The translations under genes and the position numbers were made by a program. 64,000 nucleotides of DNA from Blautia hominis (lineage in GTDB: Bacteria; Bacillota; Clostridia; Lachnospirales; Lachnospiraceae), in the NCBI GenBank assembly GCA_002270465.1, contig NQOF01000003.1:558001-622000 (forward strand), read 5' to 3'. Numbering within the stretch: the stretch's first letter is position 1; the number at the start of each line of letters is the position of its first letter. Under the pieces are notes generated by a model that made no database searches, was not told the origin of the DNA, and was given only the letters and a program-made list of their open reading frames with translations. Below, piece after piece: positions 7,369 to 16,121 of this stretch.

Positions 7369-8859
7369 TTATTGCCTTTCATAAATTCTTGTGATTTTCT
7401 TTATCCGGTTCTGTAAGTCCTGTGAGAATTCACCCGGCAGAAGCCGCCATTTCCAGTTTTGGCCCAGTGTGGACGGGGTATTCATACGGCATTCATTTCC
7501 AAGGCCCAGGTAATCCTGCATGGGAATAATGCACAGGCGTGCCCCGCTTCCCATAACCCGGCAGATGATTTCCCAGAACAAACTTCTGTCCGCAGTGGTG
7601 TAGTCATGCAGATAATCCCGCAGCATTTTTTTTTCTTTCTCTGAGATATCCTGATACCATCCGTTTAGGGTGGCATTGTCATGGGTGCCTGTATAGACCA
7701 CGGAATTAACAGGGTAGTTGTGGGGCAGATAATCACTGGCGCACCCGGTATCTCTGGTGTCAAAGGCAAATTCAAACACTTTCATACCCGGAAATCCGCT
7801 CTCCCAAACCATATGGCGGACAGAGTCCGTTACATACCCTAGATCCTCCGCGATCACATCTTTCCAGCCCAGGACTTCCTTCATCCTGTTAAAAATTTCA
7901 ATTCCGGGGCCTTTTTCCCAGTGTCCGTTCCAGGCTGTGGTGTCCCCGTAAGGTATGGAAAAATACTCATCAAATCCCCGGAAGTGGTCGATGCGCACCA
8001 CATCATAGAGGCGGAAGGTGTAGGACAGCCGTTCCATCCACCAGGCAAACCCTGTGTTTCTGTGATGATCCCAGCGGTACAGGGGATTGCCCCAAAGCTG
8101 CCCGTCCGCGGCAAACCCATCCGGCGGACAGCCTGCCACAGCCACAGGGACATTATCTTCATCGAGCTGGAAGAGCTCGGGATGCGCCCAGGTGTCCGCG
8201 CTGTCATATGCCACATAGATGGGGATATCTCCGATGATCCGGATCCCCTTTTGTCCTGCATAGGATTTCAGCTTCTGCCACTGGCAGGTAAACTGAAACT
8301 GCATATATTTGTAAAACTCAATATCAAAATACAGTTTTTCCCTGTAATAGTCCAGGGCAAATCCATAACGCTTTCGGATATCCTCCGGCCATTGGTCCCA
8401 GCATTCATCTCCGAAGAAATTCTTTACTGCCATGAAGAGTGCATAGTCTTCCAGCCACCAGGAATTTTCGGAACAAAAGGCCAGGAAATCCGGGTTCTGT
8501 GTGATATGGCTCCGCTCATATGCCATGCGGAGAAGTTTGAAACGGGCCTTGTATACCTTTCCGTAGTCCACAGCCCTGGGGTCCTGGCCGAAGTCGGCGG
8601 CATCACACTCTTTTTGTGTGAGCACACCCTCCCGGATCAGCACTTCCAGGTCTATGAAATAAGGATTGCCCGCATAGGTGGAAAAAGACTGGTAAGGAGA
8701 ATCCCCGTAACTGGTGGGGCCAAGAGGCAGGATCTGCCAGTATTTCTGTCCGGCAGATGCAAGCTGGTCCACAAAGGTATAGGCTTCTTTTGAAAAACAG
8801 CCGATTCCGAAGCCTGACGGAAGGCTGGATATGGGAAGTAAAATTCCGCTTTCTCTCAT
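7369..8859 (-). CDS. malQ: 4-alpha-glucanotransferase (GH77, amylomaltase)
   Basis: Cytoplasmic enzyme of 496 residues that moves alpha-1,4-glucan segments between maltodextrins and frees glucose. GH77 signatures are present: the N-terminal SGILLPISSLPS, GDIPIYVAYDSAD, the nucleophile region VRIDHFRGFDEY, the acid/base region DVIAEDLGY and GTHDNATLNG. The length is normal for the family. It is separated from the GH13 gene upstream by about 120 bases and is followed at once by maa. Together with the GH13 enzyme it would digest imported maltodextrins. Confidence 0.95.
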   Translation of the reverse strand: MRESGILLPISSLPSGFGIGCFSKEAYTFVDQLASAGQKYWQILPLGPTSYGDSPYQSFSTYAGNPYFIDLEVLIREGVLTQKECDAADFGQDPRAVDYGKVYKARFKLLRMAYERSHITQNPDFLAFCSENSWWLEDYALFMAVKNFFGDECWDQWPEDIRKRYGFALDYYREKLYFDIEFYKYMQFQFTCQWQKLKSYAGQKGIRIIGDIPIYVAYDSADTWAHPELFQLDEDNVPVAVAGCPPDGFAADGQLWGNPLYRWDHHRNTGFAWWMERLSYTFRLYDVVRIDHFRGFDEYFSIPYGDTTAWNGHWEKGPGIEIFNRMKEVLGWKDVIAEDLGYVTDSVRHMVWESGFPGMKVFEFAFDTRDTGCASDYLPHNYPVNSVVYTGTHDNATLNGWYQDISEKEKKMLRDYLHDYTTADRSLFWEIICRVMGSGARLCIIPMQDYLGLGNECRMNTPSTLGQNWKWRLLPGEFSQDLQNRIKKITRIYERQ

Positions 8860-8886
8860 TGGTAAAACCCCCTGATCATATTCAGC

Positions 8887-8942
8887 GCTTTAGAGTGAGC
8901 CTGAAAATCCCTTTCGGCATTTGTGGCCCACGCTAAAGCTTA
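8887..8942. other. Imperfect palindrome between the GH13 gene and malQ
   Basis: AGCGCTTTAGAGTGAGCC and GGCCCACGCTAAAGCT form a stem with a few bulges in the 121-base gap. On the minus strand it lies after the GH13 stop and before malQ, so it could be an attenuating terminator or a processing site. The T-rich run needed for a clear terminator is weak. Confidence 0.35.
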
Positions 8943-8980
8943 TGGGGTTATTTTATCATAGATACAGCGGAAAGGGAAAT

Positions 8981-10654
8981 TTAATTCTCCAATTCCAGTA
9001 CCAATACCTGGTAGCCGTGTAAGGTTATGGCACCATCTGCAAGGTTCATGTCCGGATAGTTGTTGATCAGGACTTTTTTGCAGGCAGCAGGCAGTTCCAC
9101 GGTCTGCTCCTCATTCTGGTAATTGCCCATAACAAGCAGAGTTTTGTCACCCTTGCGGAAATAAGACATAAGGTTGTGACGTTCCTCAAGATAGGGAACT
9201 AATTCTCCGTATACTACCGTTTCCTGATATTCCGGGTTCTTTCTCAGGGCGATCAGCGCTTTATAGAAGGCGTAAACAGAGGTTTCGTCATGGATCTGGG
9301 ACTCCACATTGATGCTTTTGTAATTGGAGTTAAGGATGAGCCACGGCTTTCCTGTTGTAAATCCTGCGTTTTCGGAGCTGTTCCACTGCATAGGGGACCT
9401 GGCATTGTCACGGTTATAGGTAGCCATGATCTTCAGTGCCTCTTCCTCAGAGTAACCGGCTTCCAGTGCCACATGATACTGGTCAAGAGCGCTGATATCA
9501 TCAACTTCCTCCAGAGGGATCACACCCAGATTCTCCATGCCGATCTCCTGTCCCTGATAGATGAAAGGAAGACCTTTGAGCATAAAGTACAGGGCTGCCA
9601 GCATTTTTTTACTGGTATCACAGCAGTCCCCTTCCGGGATATAGTAGCTCACACCGCGGGGTTCGTCATGGTTTTCAATGATATTTGACAAAAATCCAAT
9701 ATCCCCCACACGTTTCTGGGAGTGGAAACAGCATTTTTTATAGTCTTCCGGTGTGATGCGTTTGCAGTCATACCATCCTTTTTCGCTTTTGCCGAAAGAG
9801 GTTTCAGCAAAGTCAAACATGGAGGAAAAGTAGCCGTTGTCACCGATGAAATCAGGGATCTCCTCTTCTTTTTCGTTGAATACTTCCCCAACGGTAAATG
9901 CGTCGTGGGGGAGGAACGTACGGTCGCGCATTTCCCCCAGGAATTCGCCTACGCCAGTGGCATCTTCCAGCATGTGGTCAATAAGGCTCAGGCCGTCTGC
10001 GCGGTCAACCGGGTAATCTTTATAGGGAAGCTTTTTCTTGATATTGATGATGGCATCAATACGGAAGCCCCCGAGACCTTTGTCCAGCCACCAGTTGATA
10101 TTTTTGTAAACTTCCTCCCGGACAGCTTCGTTTTCCCAGTTGAGATCCGGCTGTTTTTTGTGGAACAGGTGCATATACTGTTTGTCCGGACAGCCGGGAA
10201 GGGGTTCCCATACGGAGCCGCCGAAATAACTTCTCCAGTTGCAGGGCAGTTCTCCTTCTTTTCTGTCCTCTATGTAGAAGAAATTGCCGTACTCCCCGTC
10301 CGGGTCAGCGCAGGCTTTCTGGAACCACTCATGTTCGTCGGAACAGTGGTTTACCACCAGATCCATAAGAATATACATGCCGCGTTTTTCTGCTTCTTTC
10401 AGCAGAAGGTCCATATCTTCCATGGTGCCGAAGGAGGGGTCTATCTTATAGTAATCTGAGATATCGTAACCCTGGTCTGCAAAAGGAGATGCGTAAATAG
10501 GGGAGATCCAGACAATGTCCACGCCCAACTCCTTTAAATAGTCCAATTTGCTGATGATGCCCGGCAGATCACCGATGCCGTCCCCGTTGGAATCATAAAA
10601 ACTTTTAGGATAAATCTGATATGCCACTTTGCCGTGCCACCATTTTCTTTGCAT
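8981..10654 (-). CDS. malL: Alpha-glucosidase / oligo-1,6-glucosidase (GH13)
   Basis: Cytoplasmic GH13 enzyme of 557 residues that removes glucose from the non-reducing end of short alpha-glucans. Conserved regions are in order: DLVVNHCSDEHEW, the nucleophile Asp in GGFRIDAI, the acid/base Glu in TVGEVF, and the transition-state Asp in NHDEPR. The QPDLNWEN stretch is typical of oligo-1,6-glucosidases and related sucrose- or trehalose-6-phosphate hydrolases. The product could also be called alpha-glucosidase; specificity cannot be read with certainty. It is first in a minus-strand operon with malQ and maa. Confidence 0.92.
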   Translation of the reverse strand: MQRKWWHGKVAYQIYPKSFYDSNGDGIGDLPGIISKLDYLKELGVDIVWISPIYASPFADQGYDISDYYKIDPSFGTMEDMDLLLKEAEKRGMYILMDLVVNHCSDEHEWFQKACADPDGEYGNFFYIEDRKEGELPCNWRSYFGGSVWEPLPGCPDKQYMHLFHKKQPDLNWENEAVREEVYKNINWWLDKGLGGFRIDAIINIKKKLPYKDYPVDRADGLSLIDHMLEDATGVGEFLGEMRDRTFLPHDAFTVGEVFNEKEEEIPDFIGDNGYFSSMFDFAETSFGKSEKGWYDCKRITPEDYKKCCFHSQKRVGDIGFLSNIIENHDEPRGVSYYIPEGDCCDTSKKMLAALYFMLKGLPFIYQGQEIGMENLGVIPLEEVDDISALDQYHVALEAGYSEEEALKIMATYNRDNARSPMQWNSSENAGFTTGKPWLILNSNYKSINVESQIHDETSVYAFYKALIALRKNPEYQETVVYGELVPYLEERHNLMSYFRKGDKTLLVMGNYQNEEQTVELPAACKKVLINNYPDMNLADGAITLHGYQVLVLELEN

Positions 10655-10719
10655 GTTATATATACCTCCGTCTGATCGTTTAATTTTGTGCGGTTATCTG
10701 TTTCCGCCTGACGAGGATA

Positions 10720-10725
10720 ATTATA
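10720..10725 (-). promoter_or_regulatory. Probable -10 box of the maltodextrin operon
   Basis: On the minus strand TATAAT lies about 65 bases before the GH13 start. No good -35 is visible 17 bases upstream, as often seen where an activator is needed; the AraC-type gene next door is an obvious candidate activator. Confidence 0.4.
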
Positions 10726-10776
10726 CTGACATTTGGCACGGTTTGTCCTCCGAATATTTGATTAAAAACTACGAAA

Positions 10777-11706
10777 TTATGACTTTTCACTGCGAAAGGT
10801 TTTTCTGTACTGCAGAGGGGTGGCACCTGTCTTCTTACGGAATTCTCTTAAAAAGTTCCCCAGATTGTTGAAGCCGCAGTCCAGGCAGATGTCCATGACC
10901 GGCAGGTCCGTATCCTGCAGCCGGGTGATGGCCCGGCCGATACGATACTCGTTAATATATGTGACAGGGGTCCTTCCGATGGCTTTTTTAAAAAAACGAC
11001 AGAAATACTGCTCATTCATGCCTGCCTGCCGGGCCAGATCACGGATATAAAATTTTTCCTGGTAATGCTCATGAATGTAGGCCAAAGAGTTTTTAATGAT
11101 CTCCACCCTGTAGTCATCTGTCTTCTCCTGGGTAGTCAGCAGCCCGGCACCGGCCAGGATCCCCAGGATCTTCAGCAGCCCGGCCCGGATAAAGAGCTGG
11201 GAGGGCAGGTCTTCGGTCACAGTCTGTCCCTCTTTGGAAAGGTAGGAGCCGCTCTGATAAAATACATTTACGATATCCAGGTACTCTTTTTTGACAGCAG
11301 CAAAAGCCGTATCCTTTGGGGTAAGGCACAGGGGGAAAAACAGTTTTCGCTTTAAAAGTGGCTGGAGGATACGGCTCTGAGCAATGTCATAATTGTCGAA
11401 GCTCAAAATACGGGGATGAAAGAGCACGGCAGATTCCAGGCAGGCGGATCCGGGCTGGATGGAGTGCAGTTCTCCTGCATTGACAAAATAGAAACACTCT
11501 TCCTGAATGGTGTAAGTCTCCATATTGACGTCCAGTGTAAATTCTCCCTTCATAAAATAAAGAATCTCCACCTCATCATGCCAGTGATGCTTTACCCCAT
11601 CCCATTTTGTAACCTCAAAAATTTCATAGAGGCCGCAGGGAAAAGAGGCTGTGCCATGGTCTTTCTGTTCCTTCAGATCCATGTCGGAATTGTCTGAAAG
11701 TTTCAT
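10777..11706 (-). CDS. AraC family transcriptional regulator
   Basis: Protein of about 310 residues. The N-terminal half is a cupin sugar-sensing domain (the KHHWHDEVEILYF histidine pattern), and the C-terminal 100 residues carry two helix-turn-helix units (IRDLARQAGMNEQYFCRFFKK and the PVMDICLDCGFNNLGNFLREF region) as in AraC/XylS activators. The open frame extends upstream to 11793, but the ATG at 11706 is preceded by GGCGGAG at the right distance, so I choose it. It lies upstream of the maltodextrin operon on the same strand with a 122-base gap, and probably activates that operon in response to a sugar. Confidence 0.88.
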   Translation of the reverse strand: MKLSDNSDMDLKEQKDHGTASFPCGLYEIFEVTKWDGVKHHWHDEVEILYFMKGEFTLDVNMETYTIQEECFYFVNAGELHSIQPGSACLESAVLFHPRILSFDNYDIAQSRILQPLLKRKLFFPLCLTPKDTAFAAVKKEYLDIVNVFYQSGSYLSKEGQTVTEDLPSQLFIRAGLLKILGILAGAGLLTTQEKTDDYRVEIIKNSLAYIHEHYQEKFYIRDLARQAGMNEQYFCRFFKKAIGRTPVTYINEYRIGRAITRLQDTDLPVMDICLDCGFNNLGNFLREFRKKTGATPLQYRKTFRSEKS

Positions 11707-11833
11707 ATCTTCTCCGCCTTTCCTATTTATTTCCGCGAGCAGCGAGCCAAGCAGCATGCTTGCATGGTTATTCAGATAAAAAAAGCATAGCACAGAACAT
11801 TTGCAGCAACAAGAAAAAACTTGTAAAATATAC

Positions 11834-11864
11834 TTGACTCTGACGGAACGTCATAGTGTAGGGT
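11834..11864 (+). promoter_or_regulatory. MerR-type promoter and operator
   Basis: TTGACT (11834-11839) and TAGGGT (11859-11864) are 19 bases apart, the stretched spacing used by MerR-family activators. Between them sits a perfect dyad TGACG-GAA-CGTCA (11841-11853). It lies 27 bases before the MerR gene, so the regulator probably controls itself here. Confidence 0.65.
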
Positions 11865-11891
11865 AAAAATCAGGAAAGACAGGAGGCAGAA

Positions 11892-12740
11892 ATGATGAGG
11901 ACTGTAAAACAAGTTTCTGAAATAACGGGTATCAGCGTGCGCACGCTTCACTATTATGACCAGATCGGGCTTTTGAAGCCCACGGTCTGCAATGAAGCGG
12001 GATACAGGTTTTATGACGATAAGACCTTGGAAACTCTGCGCCAGATTTTATTCTTTCGGGAGTTTGATATGCCCCTGAAGGAGATAAAAGCCATTCTGGA
12101 CAGCCCTGATTATGACCGGGAGCAGGTTTTAAGAAGTCAGAAAAGACTTCTGGAGCTGAAAAAGGAGCGCCTGGAACGCCTGATTTCCAGCATGGATGAC
12201 ATTTTGAAAGGAGAAGATAAAATGGATTTTGAAGTATTCAGCAAAGCGGAGATCGAAGAGTTATATAAAAATATAGTCTCCCATATGAGTGAGAGTCAGA
12301 GAAAGGTACTGGAAGAACAGTACGGCAGTATGGAGGCGTTCAGGGAGCATTATATGGAGAACGCCTCCGGTGAAAAAGTACAGGCAAATTTCAAAAAAGT
12401 GACTGAATGGTACAAAGGCAAGGAAGGTGCCCTGGAGGCGGCAAAAAACGGAGCGGGTGCTGATGTGGTCCGGGCATACCAAAACCGCCTGGATCAGATC
12501 TGCCTTAGACTGGCAGAGAAAAAGGAGATGCCTCGGGATTCCTTTGAAGTTAAGTCCCTGATCGGGGAGTATGAGTTTGTATCAAAACAGCTTTACCAGA
12601 TATCCGACGCGGAAAAGCTGATGCTGGACCTGGCAGATTACTATGAGGAAGACCGGACGGCAAAAGAAGCCTTTGACGGACAGTATGGGGAAGGGACGGC
12701 ACAATTTTTCGCGGGGGCCGTACGGGAGTATTTTCAGTGA
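11892..12740 (+). CDS. MerR family regulator with TipAS drug-recognition domain
   Basis: Protein of 282 residues. Residues 4-75 are a MerR winged helix (VKQVSEITGISVRTLHYYDQIGLLKP), then a coiled-coil dimer helix, then a C-terminal TipAS-type helical domain from about 125 to 280. TipA-like proteins bind thiopeptides or other hydrophobic drugs and switch on promoters with long spacers. The ribosome site AGGAGG is 8 bases before the start. The only gene downstream in the same direction is the GH3 glucosidase 234 bases away, so its targets beyond itself are unknown. Confidence 0.9.
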   Translation: MMRTVKQVSEITGISVRTLHYYDQIGLLKPTVCNEAGYRFYDDKTLETLRQILFFREFDMPLKEIKAILDSPDYDREQVLRSQKRLLELKKERLERLISSMDDILKGEDKMDFEVFSKAEIEELYKNIVSHMSESQRKVLEEQYGSMEAFREHYMENASGEKVQANFKKVTEWYKGKEGALEAAKNGAGADVVRAYQNRLDQICLRLAEKKEMPRDSFEVKSLIGEYEFVSKQLYQISDAEKLMLDLADYYEEDRTAKEAFDGQYGEGTAQFFAGAVREYFQ

Positions 12741-12820
12741 CGTTTTGACGGCTTTTCAGGCGGGAACGCAGGCAGATGCGTATGAACGCGGGGATTCTGC
12801 CTGCAGCCTGCGGAAGCGTG

Positions 12821-12941
12821 CTTACAATTGTTTACAGGTCAAAATCAGCCTAATATGTGTCAAAAACGTCATATTGTCTTTTATCCGGAGCGCAGGTAAA
12901 ATGAAAAGAGAATGTAACTGTGAGTGGTATGGAACAGTTAC
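12821..12941. repeat. Degenerate GTAAC-type element, candidate copy M6
   Basis: The left part, TTACAATTGTTTACAGGTC, resembles the left end of the element at 40798. The right part is a perfect 9-bp hairpin (TGTAACTGT / ACAGTTACA, 12913-12942), much like the right end of the element at 53640. No direct repeat remains. It fills half of the gap before the GH3 gene and overlaps a candidate promoter. Confidence 0.35.
12874..12902 (+). promoter_or_regulatory. Candidate promoter of the GH3 gene
   Basis: TTGTCT at 12874-12879 and TAAAAT at 12897-12902 are 17 bases apart, 72 bases before the chosen GTG start. Confidence 0.45.
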
Positions 12942-12974
12942 AAAAGAATAAATCATACGGATAGGAGAAGTACA

Positions 12975-15737
12975 GTGGATAATAAATATGTGATCAACTG
13001 GGAAAAATATGCGTCCCTTGCACGCCAGGCTGCGGCAGAGGGAGCGGTACTGCTTAAAAATGACGATCAGGCCCTGCCGCTTGGGGAGGAGACGATTTCC
13101 GTATTCGGCAGAATCCAGTTTCATTATTACAAGAGCGGAACCGGTTCAGGAGGCCTTGTAAACGCAAAATATGTGGTCAGCATAAATGACGCCCTGCAGG
13201 AGGAGGAGAAACTGACTGTAAACGAAGAACTGGCGGAAGTTTACCGTTCCTGGATCGCAGAACATCCTTTTGACCAGGGAAGCGGCTGGGCACAGGAGCC
13301 GTGGAGTCAGGAGGAAATGCCTCTGGATGAAAAGCTGGTCAGGGAGGCTGCATCCAAATCCGACGCGGCCGTTGTTGTGATCGGGCGTACAGCCGGGGAG
13401 GACCGGGATGCATCTGCCAAGAAGGGCAGTTATCTTCTGACAGATTTGGAAGAGGATATGCTGGACCAAGTGTGCCGTGCATTTAAAAGGGTCATTGTAG
13501 TTCTGAATGTGGGAAATATCATTGACATGAAATGGGTGGAGAAATACAACCCGTCTGCTGTTCTGTATACCTGGCAGGGCGGACAGGAGGGCGGGCGCAG
13601 TGTTGCGGATGTACTGACCGGCAGAGTGAATCCCTGTGGTAAGCTGGCCGACACCATTGCACGTGATATTTCCGATTATCCTTCCACAGAAAATTTCGGA
13701 GGCGAGACCTCTGATATCTATGCAGAGGATATCTATGTAGGTTACCGCTATTTTGAGACCTTTGCCAAAGATAAGGTGCTTTATCCTTTCGGGTTTGGAA
13801 TGTCTTACACTGACTTCCGGGTAGATTGCAGCTCTGCAGTGCATCTGGACGGGGAAACCACAGTCCGTGTAAAAGTTACCAATACAGGAACCTCTGCGGG
13901 AAAAGAAGTGGTGCAGCTATATGTGGATCCCCCGCAGGGTAAACTGGGCAAGCCTTTTAGAAATCTTGCCGCATTTGCCAAGACGAAATGCCTTAGCCCG
14001 GGGGAAACACAGGAGCTTGTCTTAACATTTACCGATTATTATATATCCTCTTATGATGACAGCGGTGTGACAGGGCATAGATCCTGCTATGTGCTGGAGC
14101 AAGGCAGATATGAGATCTTCATTGGCACGGATGTGAGAAGTGCCAGGGCAGCAGGAAGTTTTGAAGCTGCAGAGACTTTGGTGACCTCTGTTTGTACAGA
14201 AGCTGCCGGACCGGTGCAAAAATTTAAGAGAATGCGCTCAGGGGAGGGCGGCGCTTTGGCCTGGGAGGAGGTGCCTGTCCGCAGGTACAAAATGCAGGAA
14301 CGCGTGCAGGAAGAAACACTTCCTGATATTACATACACAGGAGATAAGGGATATACACTGGGGGAGGTTTTTGACAGGGAAATATCCATGGAGGAATTTT
14401 TGGCCCAGCTTTCCGAGGAGGATCTGTGCTGCATTGTCAGAGGGGAAGGCATGTGCTCACCGAAGGTTACGCCGGGTACAGCGGCAGCTTTCGGCGGTGT
14501 GACAGAGTCTCTGCAGAAGTTCGGCATCCCCTGCGGCTGCTGTGCGGACGGCCCCTCCGGCATCCGTATGGACTGCGGGACTCCGGCATTTTCCATGCCG
14601 AACGGTACTTGCCTGGCCTGTACATTTGATACGGAACTGTCAGAAAAGCTGTACGAAATGGAGGGGGCTGAGCTTAGAAAGAACCGTATTGACACTTTGC
14701 TTGGACCTGGGATCAATATACACAGAAATCCTCTGAACGGCAGAAATTTTGAATATTTCTCAGAGGACCCATATCTGACGGGAGTTATGGCATCTGCCCA
14801 GTTAAAGGGTATGTCACAGTATGGCGTGACGGGAACCATAAAGCATTTTGCAGCCAACAACCAGGAATATCACAGAAGGCTTTTGGACTCCGTCATGTCC
14901 GAGAGGGCACTGAGGGAGATCTATCTCCGAGGATTTGAGATAGCAGTGAAAGAGGGAAACGCTTATTCTGTCATGACAACCTACGGCGCCATAAACGGTC
15001 TGTGGACCGCCAGCAATTATGACCTTCTGACCACGATTCTCCGAAAAGAATGGCACTTTGACGGTATGGTCATGACCGACTGGTGGGCTGATCTAAACGA
15101 CGAGGGAGGCCCTGCATCCACGGACAATCTGGCTGCCATGGTCCGGAGCCAGAACGATGTCTATATGGTGACCAAGGATTCTCTGATCAACAGAGACAAC
15201 CTGATGGAAAGCTTGAAAAAGGGAGTCTTAAAACGCGGCGCTCTTTTGAGATGCGCCGGAAATATCTGCCGTATGCTCATGAAGTCCCCGGTTATGGAAA
15301 GAACCCTGGGCAGAATGTCAGAGGAGGAGCAGCTGGCAGGTGAAGTTATGGCTGGGGAGGACAAGGTGGATTTTGACATCACCTATCACAAAGTGGATGG
15401 CAGCCTTACGCTAGATGGCACTCATATTGACACCTCCAAGGGGAAAAGTGTGGTATATGGAATCCTTCTGGACACTTTCGGGTCTTATACGGTCCGTCTG
15501 AAAGCAAAGGCGGAAGGCGGAAAGCTGGCGCAGATACCGGTTTCCGTGTTCGCAAACGGACATCTGGAGGGAACTGTGACCATCAACGGAACTGACGGGG
15601 AGTGGATAGAAATAGAAAAGACCATTGGTCCGCTTTTTGGTCCGCATAATTACGTGAGACTGTATTTTGCCCAGGGAGGTATGGAGATTCAAACTGTTAC
15701 GATCCGATTGCAGGAGGAAATGGACAGGGGATTTTAA
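12975..15737 (+). CDS. Beta-glucosidase-type glycoside hydrolase, GH3, permuted domain order
   Basis: Protein of 920 residues. The usual GH3 order is reversed: the alpha/beta sandwich (GH3 C-domain, NWEKYASLARQAAAEGAVLL) and a fibronectin-like domain come first, and the TIM-barrel catalytic domain comes last with KHFAANNQEYHR and the nucleophile Asp702 in VMTDWWAD. This order is known in some rumen and gut clostridial beta-glucosidases. A frame exists from 12924, but the GTG at 12975 has AGGAG 7 bases ahead, so it is the likely start. No signal peptide is seen, so it is probably cytoplasmic and cleaves imported beta-glucosides. The substrate is not certain. Confidence 0.9.
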   Translation: MDNKYVINWEKYASLARQAAAEGAVLLKNDDQALPLGEETISVFGRIQFHYYKSGTGSGGLVNAKYVVSINDALQEEEKLTVNEELAEVYRSWIAEHPFDQGSGWAQEPWSQEEMPLDEKLVREAASKSDAAVVVIGRTAGEDRDASAKKGSYLLTDLEEDMLDQVCRAFKRVIVVLNVGNIIDMKWVEKYNPSAVLYTWQGGQEGGRSVADVLTGRVNPCGKLADTIARDISDYPSTENFGGETSDIYAEDIYVGYRYFETFAKDKVLYPFGFGMSYTDFRVDCSSAVHLDGETTVRVKVTNTGTSAGKEVVQLYVDPPQGKLGKPFRNLAAFAKTKCLSPGETQELVLTFTDYYISSYDDSGVTGHRSCYVLEQGRYEIFIGTDVRSARAAGSFEAAETLVTSVCTEAAGPVQKFKRMRSGEGGALAWEEVPVRRYKMQERVQEETLPDITYTGDKGYTLGEVFDREISMEEFLAQLSEEDLCCIVRGEGMCSPKVTPGTAAAFGGVTESLQKFGIPCGCCADGPSGIRMDCGTPAFSMPNGTCLACTFDTELSEKLYEMEGAELRKNRIDTLLGPGINIHRNPLNGRNFEYFSEDPYLTGVMASAQLKGMSQYGVTGTIKHFAANNQEYHRRLLDSVMSERALREIYLRGFEIAVKEGNAYSVMTTYGAINGLWTASNYDLLTTILRKEWHFDGMVMTDWWADLNDEGGPASTDNLAAMVRSQNDVYMVTKDSLINRDNLMESLKKGVLKRGALLRCAGNICRMLMKSPVMERTLGRMSEEEQLAGEVMAGEDKVDFDITYHKVDGSLTLDGTHIDTSKGKSVVYGILLDTFGSYTVRLKAKAEGGKLAQIPVSVFANGHLEGTVTINGTDGEWIEIEKTIGPLFGPHNYVRLYFAQGGMEIQTVTIRLQEEMDRGF

Positions 15738-15790
15738 GGGGGCAGCGCAGATGCTGCCGGAAGTTAGAAACTGAAAAGTGAGTAGGAAAA

Positions 15791-15817
15791 AGCCCGGAGA
15801 CAAATTCTCCGGGCTTT
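15791..15817. terminator. Bidirectional intrinsic terminator
   Basis: AGCCCGGAGA and TCTCCGGGCT pair over 10 bp around a 5-base loop, followed by TTTT on the plus strand and by TTTTT on the minus strand. It ends both the GH3 gene and the convergent tRNA gene. Confidence 0.85.
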
Positions 15818-15824
15818 TATAGAG

Positions 15825-15898
<74 letters not shown>

Positions 15899-15918
15899 TT
15901 ACATATTTAAGTATATTC

Positions 15919-15947
15919 AGTATAGTCCCTTTTTATACTAATGTCAA
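15919..15947 (-). promoter_or_regulatory. Promoter of tRNA-fMet
   Basis: On the minus strand TTGACA (15942-15947) and TATACT (15919-15924) are 17 bases apart, and the -10 box is about 20 bases before the tRNA 5' end. Confidence 0.75.
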
Positions 15948-16044
15948 GAAAAGAAATGTGACGGGTCTTCCGCAGCCACAGCCCTCCTCAGGTGAAGGGC
16001 ACCGGGAGACGGGACGGTTTCACCGCACACATTTGAAAAAAACA

Positions 16045-16073
16045 TTCAGTTTCCCCCACAACTATGGTACAAT
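16045..16073 (+). promoter_or_regulatory. Candidate promoter of the zinc-ribbon/sortase/sirtuin operon
   Basis: TTCAGT and TACAAT are 17 bases apart, with an extended TGG just before the -10 box, about 48 bases before the gene at 16122. Confidence 0.5.
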
Positions 16074-16121
16074 AAAATAAAAAGCTACCAACACACCAAC
16101 AGCAGAAAGGCAGGAAAACAG

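Noticed and set aside
8887-8942. Fourth member of the long-hairpin family
   Set aside because: It shares GAGCCTGAAAATCC with the H3 core but lacks the ACCAGGG and CCCGTCC ends and long arms.
12924-12974. ATG start for the GH3 gene at 12924
   Set aside because: It lies inside a hairpin with no ribosome site; the GTG at 12975 has AGGAG at the right distance.
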